The notes beneath the pieces were generated by a model. That model was not told where the DNA came from. It searched no databases and saw nothing but the letters and a program-made list of their open reading frames with translations. 64,000 nt of DNA, taken from the NCBI GenBank assembly GCA_040954595.2, contig CM082592.2, positions 2,418,001-2,482,000 on the forward strand, read 5' to 3'. Numbering within the stretch: position 1 is the stretch's first letter; each line of letters begins with the position of its first letter. This document shows, in pieces, positions 23,340-34,489 of this stretch. The position numbers and the translations under genes are program-made. The stretch comes from Balanoglossus misakiensis. Taxonomy: Eukaryota > Hemichordata.

Positions 23340-24120
23340 TTTACAAAGTACATGTACACTGACTGCCTATACCTTGTTTTGTCTTCAACAATTGTGTGAG
23401 TTCAGGTATTTTCAGAAACCTGTGTTAGTGTGTTTTTCCCTCTTATTTTTATGTATCCTGACTAGCAACTCGTATGAGAATGTATTTATTATTTACAGTG
23501 ATGAATCAGCCCATTGTGGCTTGTCGTATTGCATTTAAGTCAATAAATAAATATCTATTTATTAAGTCAGTGATTGCGTGATTGAAATATTTTGTCAGTC
23601 TCCATGGGAAATATCTGCGCACCTTCAAAATGTATACTTTAATTCTGTCATGTTGATAAAAAGTATGCAGATTCCAATTTGCTGTTCTGATAACTATTAG
23701 CTATATGCGTGCCTTTATTAATTATAGTCAAAAAGTTATGGCTAGTTTGGAGGTATGAAGTATTTGAGCTCAGTAGCTGCTAAATGTCTGAACGTCAGCT
23801 ATTCAGACAATCTAGCTCCACCCCCCACCTCCCCCACCCCACCCCCACCCAAACTTCAGCTTATGATTAAAGGGACACTACGGTAGCTGTAACTGTTGGC
23901 TCTATTGACACTATTTTTGTTCTTGCACCAAATGCGATATAGTTTTCTACTCCAAGAACCATCCTACCGGTAATATACCATACGGCACTAAGTACAGCTT
24001 TTGAGATTATAGCCTGTAGGTTACTGTGTGTAATGGCCACCGAAGCCAAAAAATATAAAACCTGATATCCTGCTTATACTTTCAAACAGATTTTTGATCA
24101 TAGACTTTTCTTCTATCTCA
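23340..24120. other. Non-coding stretch with a C-rich tract
   Basis: A pyrimidine-rich CCACCCCC-type tract lies at about 23,818-23,850. No exon or repeat family was otherwise recognised. Confidence 0.4.
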
Positions 24121-24124
24121 TCAG

Positions 24125-24372
24125 CAGAATGTCTGTGAAAAGTTTCCTGAAGTTGTGTTGGACAGAGCACCCAGACGGCCCCCCTGACTGTTGGAGATAC
24201 GTGATCGTCATCTGTAATATCGTTGTGACGTTATTCTGCATTGGTCTGAATTATGGCATGTGGATCTTGATTGAGGGACTGAGAGACTTTTTCAGAGAAT
24301 ATCATGCGGTGAGAGACGAGGTGGATACAAAATGGATTGTTTATATCAGTATTTTCATGGTTGGTCTCACAG
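24125..24372 (+). CDS. Orphan exon of a major-facilitator-type transporter (monocarboxylate-transporter-like)
   Basis: After an acceptor, TTCTATCTCATCAG, the frame opens with ATG at 24,129 and runs 81 codons to a donor, ACAG|GTATGTT. It encodes a short basic N-terminus, PDGPPDCWRYVIVICN leading into a first membrane helix with LNYGMWILIEGLRDFF, then a loop and the start of a second helix (YISIFMVGLTG). A D-G..W helix followed by a ..YG.....F pattern is typical of the first segment of SLC16-like major facilitator proteins. No later transporter exon was found in the next 3 kb, so it is either a gene with long introns interrupted by other material or a remnant. Family assignment is tentative. 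Confidence 0.45.
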
Positions 24373-25540
24373 GTATGTTGTGGTTGCATTCTAGTTTTCT
24401 GTCTCTTACCGGTACTTGGTGATTGACTGCTCATGCAATGGCCTTACCGGAATCGCCCTTACTGCCGGGAAAAGCTGAATTTTTGGCTACATTAAATTTC
24501 AGTATTTTTGTTCTGTGTGCCAAAATTGGCAACTATGCGATTTCTTGTTCTATTCCAAACAGCATTCCTAAAAAATTAAACCCAGTACTCCACTTGTCAA
24601 CATAGACTGTATGTGTGTAACTGCCATTGTTATTGTTGACAAATGAATTCTAGTCCGGATTAGAATGCAAATTTTGCACATAAGCAATCAGCTCACTTTA
24701 TACTTATAATATATACCGGTAGGTTGTGTTTTAATAAGTTGGATACTGGGTATTTCATCATGTTTCAGGGATCTGAACAAGAAACTGCAGTATAAACACA
24801 CACTTAAACATACTGTAGATATAGCCAAAAGTTGCAGCGAATGAAGGTTTAATTACCACAGCTTTTATTTTGGATCGTATGACACCATGAAATTATATAA
24901 GACATTCCAAACGCAATCAGCTCAAAGAAGATCACACATGAAAAATTAATCACTTTGTTGATAAAATCTCACCTTCAAATGGGTGATGTACAATAGAAAT
25001 GATGAAATAAAATGACCCTGGAATTCTGCCGACTTGGCATGAGACATTTTCCTCCAATAAATTAAACACTCATCACTGTTTACATGTAACACAATTCAAG
25101 GCTCCTCAACGGAGAATTCAGTTCTGTTCATTTCAATCACTCTTTATTCATCCCAAAAAGGGCAAGTAAATTGGCGGACAAAATGGACCCAAGAAGTCAA
25201 TTTATAACAACCAAACCTGTACAAAATGAACAGGACTTAAAAAGTCAAGTCACGTTGCATACATGTGAAACCATTCAAAAGTAGAATTCAACAGCCGCAC
25301 GGTGGATGAGATTCCTTTGAATTTGAATTTGAGTTCCTTTGACCGTTTGTCTTGTAAACTGGACAGCTTACGTTGCTGCCCATTCTCAGAAGGAAGAAAT
25401 TACATTTTGATTAAGCTACTAGGATCTTCAGTTGCTGTAATGCCCTGTCTACACTACGGTTGGCTGCTTCGTTCATTCTACATGTAAGAATTGTCCAATT
25501 TCAAGGATTTGTGGATGAATGTAATGTTTTAAACAAACAA
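24373..25540. other. Non-coding stretch after the transporter exon
   Basis: AT-rich sequence without recognisable exons. Short open frames at 24,423 and 25,302 lack splice support. Confidence 0.4.
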
Positions 25541-25544
25541 ACGA

Positions 25545-25690
25545 CTAGACGACTGGTCCAAGCACAATCGAAATCGCATCTTTCAGGGTCTCCGTGAAAT
25601 GAAATGAATTGAAGTGGCTTCGGGAACTGAACTGGGTTTTACACAAATGCTGGGCAAATACTGCCATTAACAACCACACTTCCTGTTTTT
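25545..25690. repeat. Dispersed repeat pair, copy 1
   Basis: GACTGGTCCAAGCACAA, GAAATCGCATCTTTCAG, GTCTCCGTGAAATGAAAT and GGGCAAATACTGCCATTAAC recur in the same order and orientation at about 31,710-31,830. A short interspersed element is likely. Confidence 0.8.
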
Positions 25691-25755
25691 TTTATTTTGC
25701 AGTATGTTTATTTTATTTTTTATAATTATAAGAGGCAACCTGAGATGCCGAGTGT

Positions 25756-26457
25756 TAGGGACTGTTCAGTTTTTACGGCAGGGCGGGGGGGGGGGGGGGT
25801 CGGCAAGTTTGAGTCATCGGTTTTCAAAATCAGGCCGACCCCCCCCCCCCCTTCACTCAGCACCAAAAAATGATGACCCCACCCCCTTTGACAGACCCAA
25901 AAATATGATGACCCCCCCCCCACGCTGAAATCATTCGCCGTCCTGATCCTATGTACACTATATGCATTATAGGGAATGAGGGTTCCGACACCTCAATTCT
26001 AAATTTCTTAAAGTGATTGAAGTACATAATAGTATATCGTTGCAATAAGAATGAATTATGAATAAATTAGAATGACAAGTCAATACAATAGTTGGCAGGC
26101 GGTAGGTTTTGAAGCAAAGCGGAAGAAATACGGCTAGGACTAGGCTAGTAGGATTGGTAAAACAAGAAAATTGGGGGGGGGGTGTGGGAGGGTGTGTCCC
26201 CCTCCCACACGAGAAAATTTTGTAAAATACGGTGCTCAAAGTTGCATTTGAATGAACTCAAAAGCAAATTAAGTAAATGTTAGGGAGGACAAATTTTACT
26301 TTTGCCAGTCAATGTTAGTGTCGGTGGGGGTGGGAAAGTGCTACTCCTTGGTACACTAGATGTGGTGAAGAACTAAGGGGGTGGGTGTGGGAGGGGGTGT
26401 CCCCCTCCCTCATAAGAAAATTTTGAAAAATAAAGGGCGCAAAACTGCAGTCACAAA
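25756..26457. mobile_element. G/C-run MITE family, copy 1 (right end missing)
   Basis: It begins with TAGGGACTGTTCAGTTTTTA followed by G and C runs, and shares internal blocks (GGTTTTCAAAATCAGGCCGA, GACAGACCCAAAAATATGAT, CCGTCCTGATCCTATGTACA, AAGCAAATTAA) with the copies at 44,198-45,039 and 46,226-47,006. The right terminal repeat present in those copies is absent here. The internal open frames are parts of the element. Confidence 0.75.
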
Positions 26458-27048
26458 ATCAACAACAGCACCAACCAGAGTTTCTCAGGATTTTCATATT
26501 ATAGGAAATTAGGAATATTGCAAGTGAAATTGATTGCGCCCCAACGTTGGCATCCAGTTCAATTTGATCTTGATTTTGAATGCCAATAATGATATAAATT
26601 TTCTGGGTTTTTTTATGACAGACTGAGTTGATGCAGCTCATGAGTGACGGTTACAGTCAATGCAGTAGTAAAGCATATACATTAATAATAAGACGTATCA
26701 GACAAAAACCCAGGTATGTAGACATAAAAGTTCCAATAGCTCTTACTGTGGGCTTGTCTTTCGTTATATATTTGTTTATATAAATCTGGAATGTCCTGTT
26801 TAACTTATTAAAATATTCATTATGCAGTTGTTACATATGATATACATGTAAGTTGCGCGTAAAAATTACCGTACAATAAAATGTGGCTGTTGAACATTGG
26901 TCCCAACTTAACGACAATACACAATACGATAGAATTTTTACTCATTGACTTTCTGGCCTGATTTTCGCATTGTCTTGGAAGGGCATATGAAAAAGGCATA
27001 TCGATTATTGGTACTCCACTTATTAGACTTTCTACTGTTTGTCAACAG

Positions 27049-27845
27049 CACTGCCAAGGAACTCCTGCCAGCCATCATTGATTGTCTGGATAGCAGTGAC
27101 CATGCAGAGTGTCGTCAATGTGGCTCTCCAACATCTACCTGAGTTTGCTCTGTTGTGCCAAGGTAAGGCCTATTATGATAGTCTGAATTAAGTTCCTAAT
27201 AGCATTAAAATGGGCCATCCCAAGCAGAAAGCAGTCTTATGGGAGCGCGATACTTATGACCATAAGACCCCTTTCTGCTTGGGATGGTCCAAATGTTCCT
27301 GTTCTGAACCACTCTTGTGCTCACAGAAAGTGTCAGAATTGAACCATTATGGCTGCCATTGGCCAACGTATCAAGCATTCTGATCAGTACCGTAAATAGA
27401 GACTTCTTTTGCAAGATTAATCAAAGTTTCATATAACGAAGAATTTACATCATAAATGTAAAATGAATGTGAAACTAGTCTGTCATTTGAAATGTGTCAT
27501 AAATTTGCACTGTTTTGATAGCAGTGATCATCTTGACTTTCACATCATGCAACCAGAAACTTGATCAAATGAATTTTGCATACCTGGAATTTATATACTT
27601 GTTAGCACACTACAGCCAATGGTAGAATAGACAGTGTTGTGGCCAATAATTACAATTTTGAGTGTAAGTGGATATCTTGTCAATGCAGATCATCTGGACT
27701 TTTGTTTTGTTTCCTTTCAGAGTATGCAAATGTTTTACTGCAGAAAGCATTCATCGTTGGAATTAACACCAAGCTTGACACGGCACCCATCATAGCAGAG
27801 ACTCTGCAACTGTTGAATATGGAATCAGTCACAGTGTATTCATAA
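27049..27845 (+). pseudogene. Two 3'-terminal exons resembling Integrator complex subunit 1, with a frame break
   Basis: The first exon (27,049-27,162; acceptor TTTGTCAACAG, donor CAAG|GTAAGG) encodes KELLPAIIDCLDSSDH in one frame and MQSVVNVALQHLPEFALLCQ in another; the two protein-like parts change frame near 27,104. The second exon (27,721-27,845; acceptor TTTCCTTTCAG) continues from the second frame with EYANVLLQKAFIVGINTKLD and ends LLNMESVTVYS at a TAA. The helical, Leu-rich C-terminus ending in a short LL.ME tail suggested INTS1, a scaffold of the Integrator snRNA-processing and transcription-termination complex, but this is from memory of the family and is tentative. A one- or two-base assembly error is as likely as a true pseudogene. 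No other exon of that very large gene is present. Confidence 0.4.
27210..27292. mobile_element. Short hairpin MITE in the intron
   Basis: GGGCCATCCCAAGCAGAAAG on the left and CTTTCTGCTTGGGATGGTCC on the right, with CTTATG/CATAAG further in, form an almost complete palindrome within the intron between the two INTS1-like exons. Confidence 0.8.
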
Positions 27846-28182
27846 AGTAAACCCTCTTACATGGACTTTAATAGTAGCGGGGAAAAATATCTCTCAGATC
27901 TTGTCGCTTTTCATTTTATATAAACACTACTACACACAGCAGTTCTTCATAGAAATAGAGCCTTTTTTTGCTTTTTGTTATGGCAGAGCTAGGCCCCCTC
28001 ATACATGTCCACACCATCAGGTTATAGGTCAACTGACATCTGAGGCTCAGTAATGGATTTTTCTCTATTCTAACTCCTCTGTGCGTATTGAATTTTGAAA
28101 GAAAAAATGACATTTCACTGAGTGATATTGACACTGATACGGAGAGATCATTGCTGATTTAAGTATTCACAGCGAGATTAAG

Positions 28183-28188
28183 AATAAA
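28183..28188 (+). promoter_or_regulatory. AATAAA polyadenylation signal
   Basis: It lies about 340 bp after the stop codon at 27,845 on the same strand, a reasonable 3' untranslated length for the INTS1-like terminal exon. Confidence 0.4.
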
Positions 28189-28194
28189 GAGCAT

Positions 28195-28860
28195 TTATAA
28201 GACGCCATTGTGTGATTCGATCTTCTGTTTTAATCTGTTACTCCCATGTTGATTCTTGGTGAGGCGGACGTTGAAAAGGCAGCTAAGTTTACCGTTGTTC
28301 CTCGCATGATGGCAGTATATACTGACCGGTGGATGCTGATGTTGGAGGACAGTTACCCGTTGGTGACAGAAAACTGCCACCGCCGGTACTGTCCGCACAC
28401 TTCGCACTCAGTACAACGGCGCCATTGTTGAAATATTTGTATCTGGGATAATTTCTGTGAATTCTGGTAAAATTGGATTATCAAATCGTTTTCAACTTCT
28501 GTGGGCCTTTATTCCCTTTGAATAACACAGTGTTCAACATTGACATTATTTTGGACTCTGACCATTCCTGATTTGTAGCGCTCCTACACGTCAAGTGAAA
28601 TTCTTTAAGGCGTTAACATTGAAGTGCTGAATACTATAGTAGATGATTTTCCTCTCATTGCGAGATCTCGCGAGACTAGGTTGTGTTCCGTAGCAACTTG
28701 CCAAGTAATACAAGTCAAGCTTTGTATGAAATTATAATTAGGTGCCGAGTTTAACAAAAATGTAACTTTTGTGCCCTGTTTTGTTTGTGTTGTCACATGA
28801 GAATACCCTCGGCGCCGTACAAACTTCTTAGCCAGGCGAGATCTCTCTTAGAGTTCTGAA
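28195..28860. other. Unassigned stretch
   Basis: A plus-strand open frame at 28,246-28,431 (MLILGEADVEKAAKFTVVPR and onward) looks somewhat protein-like, but it has no splice context and overlaps an open frame on the other strand. Nothing else is supportable. Confidence 0.25.
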
Positions 28861-28873
28861 AATTGTCTCAGTA

Positions 28874-30451
28874 TTAGACTTTGAGATGCTCTAAATACTC
28901 CAGATTCTGTTCTGGATGATAGTACTTGCAGTTATAGTTGTCGGTATCGTTAATACGTCTGTAGGAACAATATTCAGCATTTGCCAAAAATGTGACGTTT
29001 CCCTCTGGATGCCAGCGTATAAAAATGGAGAGTTTCTCTGGGCACACCTATTGAAGAAAACAGCGAATTGTCAGTCGCTGTTTTCTTGTCCTGTATACGA
29101 GAATTAATTTTTTAATTTAATAGCAAAACAAACCACATTCCGAAAAGTGGCGGATAATGGTTCGGGGTCGTAATTAGAGAATTGTTATCAAGCTGGTAGA
29201 ACTGGAAATTGTATGCAAAACTAGTATGGCATGTACGCCCATTCTTCCTTTTTTGAAGCCAAAATCCAATTTCTGACTTTGATATGAAATCAACACCCGG
29301 AGAGAATTGGAATAATGTTAACCTGTCATTATATTGAATATTTAGACAGATACCAAAAGAATACTTAAAGGGACAAAGTCTCTCTCTCGCTGCCCTTTAC
29401 CCATGATTAATATAATTATGTTAGATACAAGGCAACGTTTATGTTATTCTACATGTGGATATATACTAGTAGTAGAGACCGTTTTGGTGAGTTTTTCACA
29501 CTCGTGTCTACGAGTGGAATGGAAGCTGTGTTTAGTCGAACGTTGATTCACTGTATATATCCACATGTAGAATAACATAAACAGTGTCTTGTATTAAACA
29601 TAGAAACAAACAAACGGGAAAATGGGCGAGAGAGCGACTTTGTCCCTTTAATATTCTCTTCAAACTTACATCAAGGTCGTAGCACGTTTCGACGAGTCTG
29701 TTGTTAACGTACATGTGAAGTGTGCAATTCATGCAGCCTCTAACCAGTTCGTCATCGGATATCATGGAACCCTGCAGTGAAATGAAGCAATGGAATAACG
29801 AAGCAAATACAGAGTGAACAGAGAGGAAAAGTTAATTTAAACAGGTGATATCGCATGCACGAAGGTGTTTGTATAGTGCATCGTGGACCCGCAAGTCACC
29901 ACCGGGAAATTGAATCTTCCAGTGCTAGGCTACTCGTCTGTGAAATGCCATCGATGCGATATTGACCACCTCGCCTTTCAAGTATCAGACATACAATCGC
30001 TAAAATTATATACTTGTCTAGTTACTATGCACTCGTCTTCGATTACTCCACCACACTCGTTAGGAATGCCTGGGAAAATATTATCCATAATTGTGTTTTT
30101 AAGATCTTATTTTGCTTTACCAGGCTTGTCAGTGTGTCCAACTTGTCAATCACAATGTCCACGGCTCGGAATGTATTTGTTGGTCCGATGAAACTGCCGA
30201 CAACTTTCAAAAACCTGGTCGTGTGAATCGGATCCTCATTTTCCAATATGTCGGGTAGCATCATGATCTCGTCGAAACACTCCACGCCGTGCGTTTAGAC
30301 AATATCGTATACGGCGTCGTTGTAAGCCGTGATTTTGGCAGAGGAACAAACCCATGGCTGAGAACGGAATGGATGCCCGGCTTCGAGGCCACGATACACG
30401 ATGACCAGAAGAGCAGATACGACAAACAGCAACCTCATTGTACGCGTTTAC
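28874..30451 (-). pseudogene. Small secreted-protein gene, copy A (stop codon in exon 1)
   Basis: Three coding exons on the minus strand: 30,451-30,121 (ATG at 30,438), 29,771-29,670 (102 nt) and 29,047-28,874, with clean GT-AG sites. The N-terminus (MRLLFVVSALLVIVYRGLEA) is a signal peptide. The mature part has cysteines in WVC, VEC, GCMNC, ETC, VCPEKLS, EYC and NCKYYHPE, suggesting a disulphide-bonded secreted protein. Codon 48 is TAA (30,295-30,297) where the sister gene has TCA, which would end the protein after 47 residues. A non-coding first exon with donor GAG|GTAAGTAT ends at 30,888. The family is not recognised. It is the tandem paralogue of the gene at 32,077-33,605. Intron 2 carries a MITE. 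Confidence 0.7.
29365..29651. mobile_element. TTAA-flanked palindromic MITE, copy 1 (intron 2 of copy A)
   Basis: TTAAAGGGACAAAGTC at the left and GACTTTGTCCCTTTAA at the right are perfect inverted ends, and the inner sequence (TATGTTATTCTACATGTGGA and its inverse) continues the palindrome. The same TTAA plus AGGGACAAAG end occurs in two more copies nearby. TTAA targets are typical of piggyBac-like elements. Assignment to that superfamily is inference. Confidence 0.8.
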
Positions 30452-30887
30452 CTGTAGAAGCAAGAATTACCTCTCCATAAAATGATATAGCAGGTTTATA
30501 CCATCAGGGACAAACTCCTATACGAAGAAGTACGAAGCCCCGATCAAACAACGATAATATTTCATTAGATTACAATGTTGCTACTAAACCGGATTTTATA
30601 AGCATTCTTTTATTTCATGACAATTAATTTTATGGCAGAATGGACACAGCCCAAAAAAAAATTGCCGAAAGTTTGAGCATTATTCAACTCTTTCCGCCAC
30701 AGATATGCATATCCCCGCAACGAATCTACTTCAGTCTTGCTGCAAAACTTTGTGATATTGAAATGCGTCCGCGTATAGAAAATCCTGTGGACGCGACGCT
30801 AATGCATCGTCGCTCTGCTTGGCGACGTGTCGTAATAGAGACTATACGAAGTTACAAACATAAAACTACACGGAAAAATATACTTAC

Positions 30888-30995
30888 CTCTTACTGCTTA
30901 GCTTTGAAAGTGTGCAACGAAAGCTTACATGCATCTGCACGGATGAATTCTTTAATGTTTGTGCACGAATTTTATAAATACTGTCACGATGTGTG
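30888..30995 (-). promoter_or_regulatory. Probable non-coding first exon and promoter side of copy A
   Basis: The donor at 30,888/30,887 has a counterpart in copy B at 33,996/33,995. Sequences upstream of both genes share CATCTGCACGGATGAAT-like blocks and CAGAA.GG.CACAGC-like blocks, so the promoters were duplicated together with the genes. The transcription start cannot be placed. Confidence 0.35.
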
Positions 30996-31176
30996 TGTTA
31001 TTTAAAAATTATATTATACCAGTATATTGATGGTGTAAATCACGCTATTTGATTGGCCGAGACACGACACGTGACCGTGATATATTAGCCATATACCACA
31101 GTCATATATCATAGTCAAAGAAAATGCCTTTTTAAAATGTTTTATGCAAAGTTTCAATATACTGGCATAATAAAAT

Positions 31177-31319
31177 AGCAATAAAACACCCCCAGCCATG
31201 GTATACCACTCGATTTTGACCAGTTCAACTCCATATACGCACTCGCTATCGCTCGTGCGTATATGTCGTGAACTGGTCAAAATCTCGTGGTATACCATGG
31301 CTGGGGGTGTTTTATTGCT
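31177..31319. mobile_element. Near-perfect hairpin MITE
   Basis: AGCAATAAAACACCCCCAGC at the left and GCTGGGGGTGTTTTATTGCT at the right, continued inwards by GGTATACCAC and TTTTGACCAGTTCA with their complements, give arms of about 50 bp with almost no mismatch. Confidence 0.9.
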
Positions 31320-31709
31320 TAACTACAGGAAAGTTTTTTTTTTAAATAGTTTATATTAGAAAATGAAAATTTAAAAAAAAATAGTAGTTATACAGAAGAA
31401 TGCTGGTTGATTTTTTTTCGGTTTTATTAATGCCACGCGTACAACTGCTGAACATATAATTCTGACGTTGTTATGTCCAAGTCCCATTTTCAATTGCAGC
31501 TTACTTAACTCATGTTAATAGATATCAAATATTCACTTTTCTTAATGGAAGCGTCATTGCATTTAGCATTCGTTTTAGTACTCTTGACTGTATTGGTACT
31601 AACCATGCAACGAACCAAGAATTACCAAAAAGGAAACCAAGAGAGATTGGAAACCACATATGCTTAATATATAGAAGGTTGGCTATCACAGATGTCTTGC
31701 ACGTTTCTA

Positions 31710-31830
31710 GATGACTGGTCCAAGCACAACAGAAATCGCATCTTTCAGCTGGGTCTCCGTGAAATGAAATGGCACCGGGAACTGAACTGATTTTTACACG
31801 AAGGCTGGGCAAATACTGCCATTAACAAAA
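31710..31830. repeat. Dispersed repeat pair, copy 2
   Basis: Same-orientation copy of the repeat at 25,545-25,690 (GACTGGTCCAAGCACAA through GGGCAAATACTGCCATTAAC), with small indels. Confidence 0.8.
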
Positions 31831-31868
31831 GCACAATACCAGATTCATTTTGAAGTATTAGTTTATTT

Positions 31869-32118
31869 TATTTATATATAGTGAATCAACGTTCAACCAC
31901 ACACACCTTACAGCCCGCTTGTAGACACGAGAGTGAAAAACTAGCCAAAATGAATAAATTGTAGAGTTTTTCACTCTCGTGTCTACAAGTGGGCTGTAAG
32001 GTGTGTGTGGTTGAACGTTGATTTACTATATATCCACATGTAGAATAACATAAATGGTGTCTTGTATCAAACAAGGTTAATGGAAAAGGGGTAGTGAGAG
32101 GGAAACTTTGTCCTTTAA
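31869..32118. mobile_element. TTAA-flanked palindromic MITE, copy 2 (left end missing)
   Basis: The right end reads CTTTGTCCTTTAA. The interior has long inverted arms (CCACACACACCTTACAGCCC and GGGCTGTAAGGTGTGTGTGG). The left terminal repeat is absent. It overlaps the last 42 nt of coding exon 3 of copy B, whose reading frame ends inside the MITE terminal repeat. Confidence 0.75.
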
Positions 32119-33605
32119 CATCGGCACAATCAATTGCACGCGGTGCAGTCTGTAACTCCAAATCGTGTTCAGGGTGATAGAACTTGCAGTAGTAACTGTA
32201 GGTGTCTTCAGAACCTCTGTATAGGCACAGTACTCAACGTTGACAGAAAAGGTGACATTTCCTGGTGGATTCCAGTAGAGTGCCTGGGAGAGTTTCTCGG
32301 GACATATCTAAATATTAAAATATAATAATAAAAAGATTCAATTTTCACCATTATGATTTTTTTCACAAATGTCCTGTTGCGTGGGAAATACAAGACTCCC
32401 TAAAAGATTGCAGAATTCCAAAGTCAGAGGGTAGTGTTCCAGGCAAACATATTACACAGAATGAAAATACCGAGAGAATTATCAAAAGTTACGGACAGTG
32501 GATCTTTGATTAAACTTACGTCCATGTCTTTGCACGTTTCAGCGAGTCTTTCCTCGGTATAGACGTTAACTGTACACTCTAAACACTCTATGACAGATTC
32601 GTCGTCAGATATCCTGGTTCCCTGTGGGAAAAAGAAGCAACGTATTGTTCTCAATACAGGAGGGACTGTGATCGACGTGTGAAACTCAGAGTTGCAACTA
32701 AGCTACCCGTTCGCTTAAAAGGACAAAGTCTCTCTCCTTGCTGCCCCCTTTTCCATTATTATGTTTGATACAAGACACTGTTTATGTTAATGTACATGTA
32801 CATGTGGATATATAGTGAATCAATGATCAACCACACAAAACTTCCATCCCACTTGTATGATATGAGAGTAAAAACTCGCCCAAAATGAATAAATGGTAAA
32901 GAACGATTATTCATTTTGGCGATTTTTTCACTCTCCTGTCTATAAGAAGGATGGAAGTTGTGTGTGGTTGAACGCTCATTCACTATATATCCACATGTAG
33001 AATAACAAACGGTGTCTTGTATCAAATATAATTAATGGAAAAAGGGCAGCGAGAGACAGACTTTGTCCCTTTAAAGTGAAAGGGTCGTCGCGCCGCGCTT
33101 GTTTTTAAACATTACAATTCATCCACAAATCCCTCAAGTAATAACATTCTTAGATCCTAGTAGGTCGTGGCGACTGCAGTGAGGTTTGTGCGAGTATTTG
33201 AGGACATATTCTCGACAAGGGGGACACCCACGCGGCGCGACGACCCCTTCCCTTTAAAATTGTATATATTTACCATGTTTATCGCGGCTGTGTCCAACTT
33301 GTCACTCACAACGTTCACGCTTCTGTATGTATTTGTTGGTCCGATATAACTACCAACAACTTTCACGAACTTGGCAGTTAAAATCGGCGTCTCTTTCTCC
33401 AGTGCGTCCGGTAACACCATTATCTCTTCGATACACTCAACGCCGTGAGTTGATATAATATCAAATATGGTATTGTCGTATCCCTTGATTTTGGACGCCG
33501 TACAAACCCATGGCTTTGAACGAAACGGGAGGTTGGCTTCGAAACTACTGTACACGACGCCCAGAAGCGTCGATACGACCAGCAACAACTTCATGGCGTG
33601 TTGAC
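32077..33605 (-). pseudogene. Small secreted-protein gene, copy B (probable 2-bp frameshift in exon 3)
   Basis: Coding exons 33,605-33,274 (ATG at 33,594), 32,621-32,520 (102 nt, same length as in copy A) and 32,307-32,077 all join in phase 0. Exon 1 has a signal peptide (MKLLLVVSTLLGVVYSSFEA) and is intact, with TCA where copy A has a stop. Exon 3 begins ICPEKLS and follows copy A to EYC, then shifts frame because of an extra TA (32,220-32,223). The frame in which copy A reads NCKYYHPE is present in copy B two bases out of register. The shifted frame stays open and ends inside a MITE. As written, the gene encodes 217 residues, which could still be expressed. The family is unknown. Confidence 0.65.
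32715..33074. mobile_element. TTAA-flanked palindromic MITE, copy 3 (intron 1 of copy B)
   Basis: TTAAAAGGACAAAGTCTCTC at the left and GACTTTGTCCCTTTAA at the right. The interior is palindromic (GTTATTCTACATGTGGATAT type, plus CCACACA.AACTTCCATCC arms). This is the most complete of the three copies. Confidence 0.8.
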
Positions 33606-34303
33606 CTGTAAAAATTAGAAAATATGTGATGCCTCTATTCAAGAAATGCGTGCATGAAAAAAACACACATCCATTTCAAGCCTTGATCACGCACGTATAT
33701 ATACGCACTGATCAAAACACGATCGTATGATAGTTCAATTATATTTAAATATCGTTAATTAATTATTTGTTTGTTTCATTTTCATCTTTGATTTTTTATA
33801 TAATTTTATGACAGAAGGGCCACAGCAAACCACAAACTCGGCGAGTGTTGACAAGTAATTTCAGTATTTCTTCCGCAGCAGAAACGCATGCCCCTGAACA
33901 TTACCACATGGAAAATAAAAAAACATGCAATTTGTCGGTTAGCGGTGATTTTCAGACAAATACCAGAAAATAAATAAACAAACGCATCCACTTACCCACT
34001 CGTCGTTGGCTTTTAAATATTGGACCGACAGTTATCTGCACGCACAGATGAATGTAGCCTATATTTCTTTAAAAATTACAAAACAAAACGCGAACACTAT
34101 CGATTTTGCAAACAAGATCCAATCACCAATCAGAGTTATTTCAGCTTGTTCCATCAAAATAGAACAAATTGCGAAAATAGCATGACGAGCTTCGGAATAC
34201 AGAATACCTTTTCGAATTATTCGAGTCCCGTGTACGACTAGTGAAATGTATAGCCATAAACTGAGGCAATTATGATGGCAGTTTCAAATGTCACACTTTA
34301 CCA

Positions 34304-34370
34304 ATCTCTCTCTCTCTCTGTCTCTGTCTCTCTCTCTCTCTCTCTCTGACTCTCTTTCTCTCTCTCTGTC

Positions 34371-34425
<55 letters not shown>

Positions 34426-34487
34426 GTCTCTCTGTGTGTGTCTCTCTCTCTCTGTCTCTCTCTGTCTCTGACTCTCTTTCTCTCGCG
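34304..34487. repeat. (TC)n microsatellite with TG interruptions
   Basis: An almost pure TCTCTG/TCTC tract, open on both strands as Ser/Leu or Arg/Glu repeats, which is an artefact of the low complexity. Confidence 0.95.
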
Positions 34488-34489
34488 CG

